The notes beneath the pieces were generated by a model. It made no database searches and had not been told where the DNA came from. It saw nothing but the letters and a program-made list of their open reading frames with translations. From Bagarius yarrelli (Eukaryota > Chordata > Actinopteri > Siluriformes > Sisoridae): a stretch of DNA of 64,000 nucleotides. Below are positions 60,601 to 64,000 of this stretch, piece after piece; positions within the stretch are counted from its first letter, which is position 1, and each line of letters opens with the position of its first letter. Position numbers and translations under genes: made by a program. The stretch spans positions 1,478,501-1,542,500 of the forward strand of contig VCAZ01000044.1 in assembly GCA_005784505.1 (NCBI GenBank), written 5' to 3'.

Positions 60601-61301
60601 AGAGCATAGTTAAAATTCCTTCCACTCTCATTGCAGCATTACAATTAAAAACAAGGACAGATTAGACTTGTCTCAACAAGTCCAATGCCATGAGTGTGTC
60701 AATACCACTGCTAATAAATGTGATACAGTGATACAGAAAATCTGGCTTTAAGGCGTTGGGGTAGTATTGGATACACACCAAGCTTGAAAAAAAATGCTAG
60801 TTAAAGTGTTTTTTTTGTTGTTGAAGTATCTTGAACATGTGAACAAATAGAAAGAAATTAAGTTTGGTGCTGACTAACTGATAACAAACAATGGTAAGAT
60901 TTGTACTTGGACATTATTAAAAAAATAGTTTTATTATTATTATTAAAAACAAACCAATATATCTTGCTTCATTCAATCACTACATTTAATTACAATTGAT
61001 TTCCTTGTGATGTTGCTGATAGTACAAGCAATTCTCTTACCTTTAAATCAATAAAAGACTGCTTTTTTTTAATAAAGGTCAATATGGAACCCTTTTTTGA
61101 CAGAAAAGACTGATAAAGCCTGGGACATTTAAAGGACGTTGGCACATCATTCACCCAATCACACACACCCACAGACAGCCTTCATTGCCAATAATCACCG
61201 CAGGATTAGAACTTATCTCTTGCTTTCCAACCGCTATGTTCGATTAAAAGAAAAGTAGAGGCAGAGGTAGAAGGAGAAAGCAAGGGTATGTAAGATTTTA
61301 C

Positions 61302-61302
<1 letters not shown>

Positions 61303-61341
<39 letters not shown>

Positions 61342-61348
61342 TGTGTGT
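61303..61348. repeat. (GT)n microsatellite
   Basis: GTGTGTGTGTGTGTGT for about 40 bp with one TTT break. Confidence 0.85.
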
Positions 61349-61680
61349 TAGCACTTGTTAGAATCTTGTTCCGATCTTCAAGTAAACAGCCTATATGAGA
61401 CATTGATTTTTCCAGCCCTCGCCTCTGCCAAGGGATTAGAATTATCTTTATCGCTTCATGATTTTTCCACATGACAGGATGGCCCGATTAAAGTTGAGAA
61501 ATTCAATCTAACACGTTAGATAAAATGACTTTTTCGCTTATTTTTTTTCCTGTCCATCAAACTGCACCAAGAGGAAACTCAGAGCAAAGCAACTGGAATA
61601 GTTACACAGACATTTACAGTTTGTACATCATCATTAAATAACAATGCTACATTGGAAATGAACAATAAAAACAGCTTAAA

Positions 61681-62013
61681 TAAATACATTGCTTTTTAAA
61701 AGAAAATCAAAATGATGGATTTCCTTTTTTATTGCTTCATTTCTAACTATTGTGGCAGCAGATTCCAAATTAGGGCTGCATGATATTGGAAAACTTAGGA
61801 TGACTTGAATAGCTCTATTTGGAAAGAATTTATTATTATAAAATGATTGGGGTGATTGTTTAAGGGAGTTCATCCGCATAAAATATATACCAGAAAAAAG
61901 AAGTTTTCCAATATCATGCAGCCCTAATTTGGAATCTGCTGCCACAATAGTTGAAGCAATAAAAAGGAAAACCGTCAATTTGTTTTTCTTTTAAAAATCA
62001 ATGTATCTATTTA
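61681..62013. repeat. Fold-back repeat, about 113-116-bp arms
   Basis: Left arm 61681-61796 and right arm 61901-62013 are reverse complements with small gaps; the inner 70 bp are nearly identical (GGCAGCAGATTCCAAATTAG). Spacer 104 bp. AGGGCTGCATGATATTGGAA is a familiar fish DNA-element end. Confidence 0.8.
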
Positions 62014-62259
62014 AGGCATGGGGAAGATAAGAAGACGGCGAGGATAGGGGGAAAACAGTGAGGTCAAAGGGGAAGAGCGAGGAACACAACAAGGCCAGAG
62101 AGGAAAGCGAGAAACACAGCAAAGCAGGAAAGACACAGCAACATCCTCAGCCAATCAAGATGGTGGAGTGACGTCCTCAGCCGAGCAAGAGGGCAAAGCC
62201 ATGTCCAGATGTGAGTCTGTGGTATATAGCCAAGCCAGAGCCAAGCTAGGAGGCGGACC

Positions 62260-63290
62260 TAGGTCTCCGGGTCCAGGGCCAAGTCAAGTGCAGAGGCAGG
62301 AGGCGGATCCAGATGGAAGGCAGAGCAACGGGGCAGAGCCAGATTTATAGAAGAGCCAGGAGGCAAAGCTAGATACAGAGGCAGATCCCAGCAGTTGGGG
62401 AGCAGGTGGGGACTAGTACCAAATTCAGCTGACTCCACTTTTGCAGCAGGATGGTGGACAGGCAGTGATCCCGGCTCTGGCACCGTAGCCTCAAGCTCTG
62501 GCTCCAGGTTCAACAATGGGCTCAGGCAGTGGCTCTGGCTGGGTTGATCGTTTGTCCACTTCCTGCATAAGTAGCTGGCTAGACTCCTGGTTTGGAGTGG
62601 GGCATGTTGGTTCTGCTCTGCAGGGCCCAATGTAATTGGGGATATATTGTTGGCCGGCAACAAGTTTACAAACGCCATAAAACCCCTGCAGACAGTTTAG
62701 GCTTTGTGGCTGAGTCAGTCTCTTTAGGAAAATGTGCAAAGGCAGTTGTCTGGGAAGATGGCAAAGAGTATTAAATCCAGGAACTCACTGCTGTGGTCCG
62801 TTCACTTTCAACATTATTAATTGTGCTCCCTTGGAATAATCTATGATGGGTCAGAAAAACAAGGGTCAGAAAAACAAGGGTCAGGGTCAGGGTCAGAAAA
62901 ACAAGAAAAAGAAATCTTCAGCATTCCCAGTGTCGTTCTGCCATCTCGGTAGGGGGTAGGAATAGAGATGCACGCGAGGGGCAAGGAGATATGATGCCAC
63001 ATAACTTTATTACCAGATAAGAAAATAACAAAAAGAAAACTCCAGAACACGCAAAACGAATAGCTTAATCTTTTAGTGTTAGTATTAGCATTAGAGTTAG
63101 AGTTAGCAAGGTCATTCTGGGTGAGACTAACAAGCAACACCTGGACACAATAAGGAAACAATTACCCAATGACAAGACCAGGGACAATGACAAACAGAGC
63201 ATGGCAAAGCACACGACTAAAACACATAGACGTTCTGGGACAAACTCTGGTGGCCTAGTGGGATATCGCTCCCTGTAACTCTTACAATTG
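62260..63290 (-). mobile_element. Degenerate LTR-retrotransposon-like block
   Basis: In reverse 63290-62930 reads like an LTR (GGCCACCAGAGTTTGTCCC, GTGTCCAGGTGTTGCTTG, AATAAAGTTATGTGGCATC). Further in, a proline-rich open frame at 62678-62259 contains SLPVHHPAAKVESAEFGTSP. The frame resembles repeat-derived fish predictions rather than a host gene. A GGGTCAGAAAAACAA tandem repeat is at 62849-62905. Confidence 0.38.
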
Positions 63291-64000
63291 CTTTAAAATT
63301 GCTTGAAATGTACACAAAAACAGGCCTTAAAACAATGTGCAAATGCTAAACTTTCACTCTATTATTATATTTTGCAATAAATCTACAAATCACATGTGTT
63401 CTGAACTGTTGCACAGGCTACTGTAATTTCCACTTGACATTGCACATCCTGCGATGTAACTATTGCAGGTACACACACCGCGTTGTCGAAGCTAAAACGA
63501 TATATTGTGCAGCCCTATTTTAAATTGCAACAATTTAAAACAGAAAAACTTCTGTCTATTGTCTGATAGAAAGTAACACAGTATATAAATTTAGGTAAAC
63601 CCTTAATAATGTGTTATGCAAAACCTTTGAGGAATAACAATTGAAGAAAACAAATAGTACATAACAAATGGGTTGTTTCATATAAAATAAATTAAAAGTA
63701 AATATATATAAAAAAAGTACATTATGCCTTTCTTAACAAACAGACTAAAAAACCAGACAAAAAAATAAAAAAATAATAACACTATAAATTATGAAGCAAA
63801 GAACCGTAATAAAATCAATATTTGTAGTGTGATAAAAGAGAATGAGCAAAAAGAAGCAAAGAAAGAGAAATGTGTGAACAGGTGCACTGACATCTGTCTG
63901 TCCTTAGGGAAAGAGAGAAAGCCACTGTTTGCTTTGGATCATGACTTCAGGGAGGGTACGGTTCATAGTACTCACACTCACACACACTCTAACACACAGC

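Larger units (their letters stand above)
54386..64000. other. sema3f large 5' intron or upstream flank
   Basis: No exon recognised. The signal-peptide exon needed before 54385 was searched for by its split-codon donor and not found. Contents are the SINE, Tc1, minisatellite, fold-back and LTR-like entries; 58000-60400 looks unique and AT-rich. Confidence 0.5.

Noticed and set aside
60990..61172. FIDLK followed by a gtaag donor as sema3f exon 1
   Set aside because: In the phase required by the next exon it contains a stop, and there is no signal peptide.
1..64000. CRISPR arrays, bacterial operons, tRNA or rRNA genes
   Set aside because: None seen; tRNA-like boxes occur only inside SINE copies.

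Overview
The window looks like vertebrate nuclear DNA from a teleost fish. It is AT-rich, has long introns with GT-AG splice sites, and is full of fish-type SINEs, Tc1/mariner relics, RTE- and L2-like LINE fragments and microsatellites. The SINE and Tc1 mix resembles what I know from catfish-like (otophysan) genomes, but that is an inference. No bacterial-type operons, CRISPR arrays, tRNA or rRNA genes were seen.

Two multi-exon protein genes are present, both on the minus strand. (1) A ubiquitin-type E1 enzyme, best called uba7-like (ISG15-activating enzyme). It runs from the start codon at 27799 down to at least 9963. I rebuilt 21 coding exons by hand. All junctions are in phase and give 913 codons, with the second adenylation motif, the catalytic cysteine (about residue 586) and the end of the adenylation/Cys core. 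The C-terminal ubiquitin-fold domain (about 100 residues) was not recognised between 1 and 9962. (2) A class 3 semaphorin, sema3f. Seventeen coding exons run from 54385 down to the stop codon at 35137: Sema domain, PSI, Ig and basic tail. Its first coding exon (signal peptide) was not found up to 64000.

Layout: 1-9962 holds no recognised exon, only repeats and possibly unfound uba7 3' exons. 9963-27799 is uba7, whose introns carry a large AT-rich fold-back repeat (11.2-11.7 kb), a solo-LTR-like block (22.8-23.1 kb) and SINEs. 27800-28300 is the uba7 promoter side, with a clear IRF/ISRE-like element about 60-80 bp upstream of the ATG and a decayed second copy about 390 bp further upstream. 28507-31800 is filled by two dead LINEs. 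32.0-35.1 kb is intergenic DNA and probable sema3f 3' UTR. 35137-54385 is sema3f, including a conserved 90-bp cassette exon. 54386-64000 is either the large 5' intron or the upstream flank of sema3f, with SINEs, Tc1 relics, a 35-bp minisatellite, a second fold-back and an LTR-like block.

The two genes do not form one pathway: one is an interferon-type conjugation enzyme and the other a secreted guidance cue. Their neighbourhood matches human 3p21.31, where UBA7 and SEMA3F lie within a few hundred kb, so this is probably conserved synteny. I found no convincing novel biological system. The best leads are the ISRE and its duplicate, the two fold-back palindromes, the conserved sema3f cassette exon and the missing E1 C-terminus.
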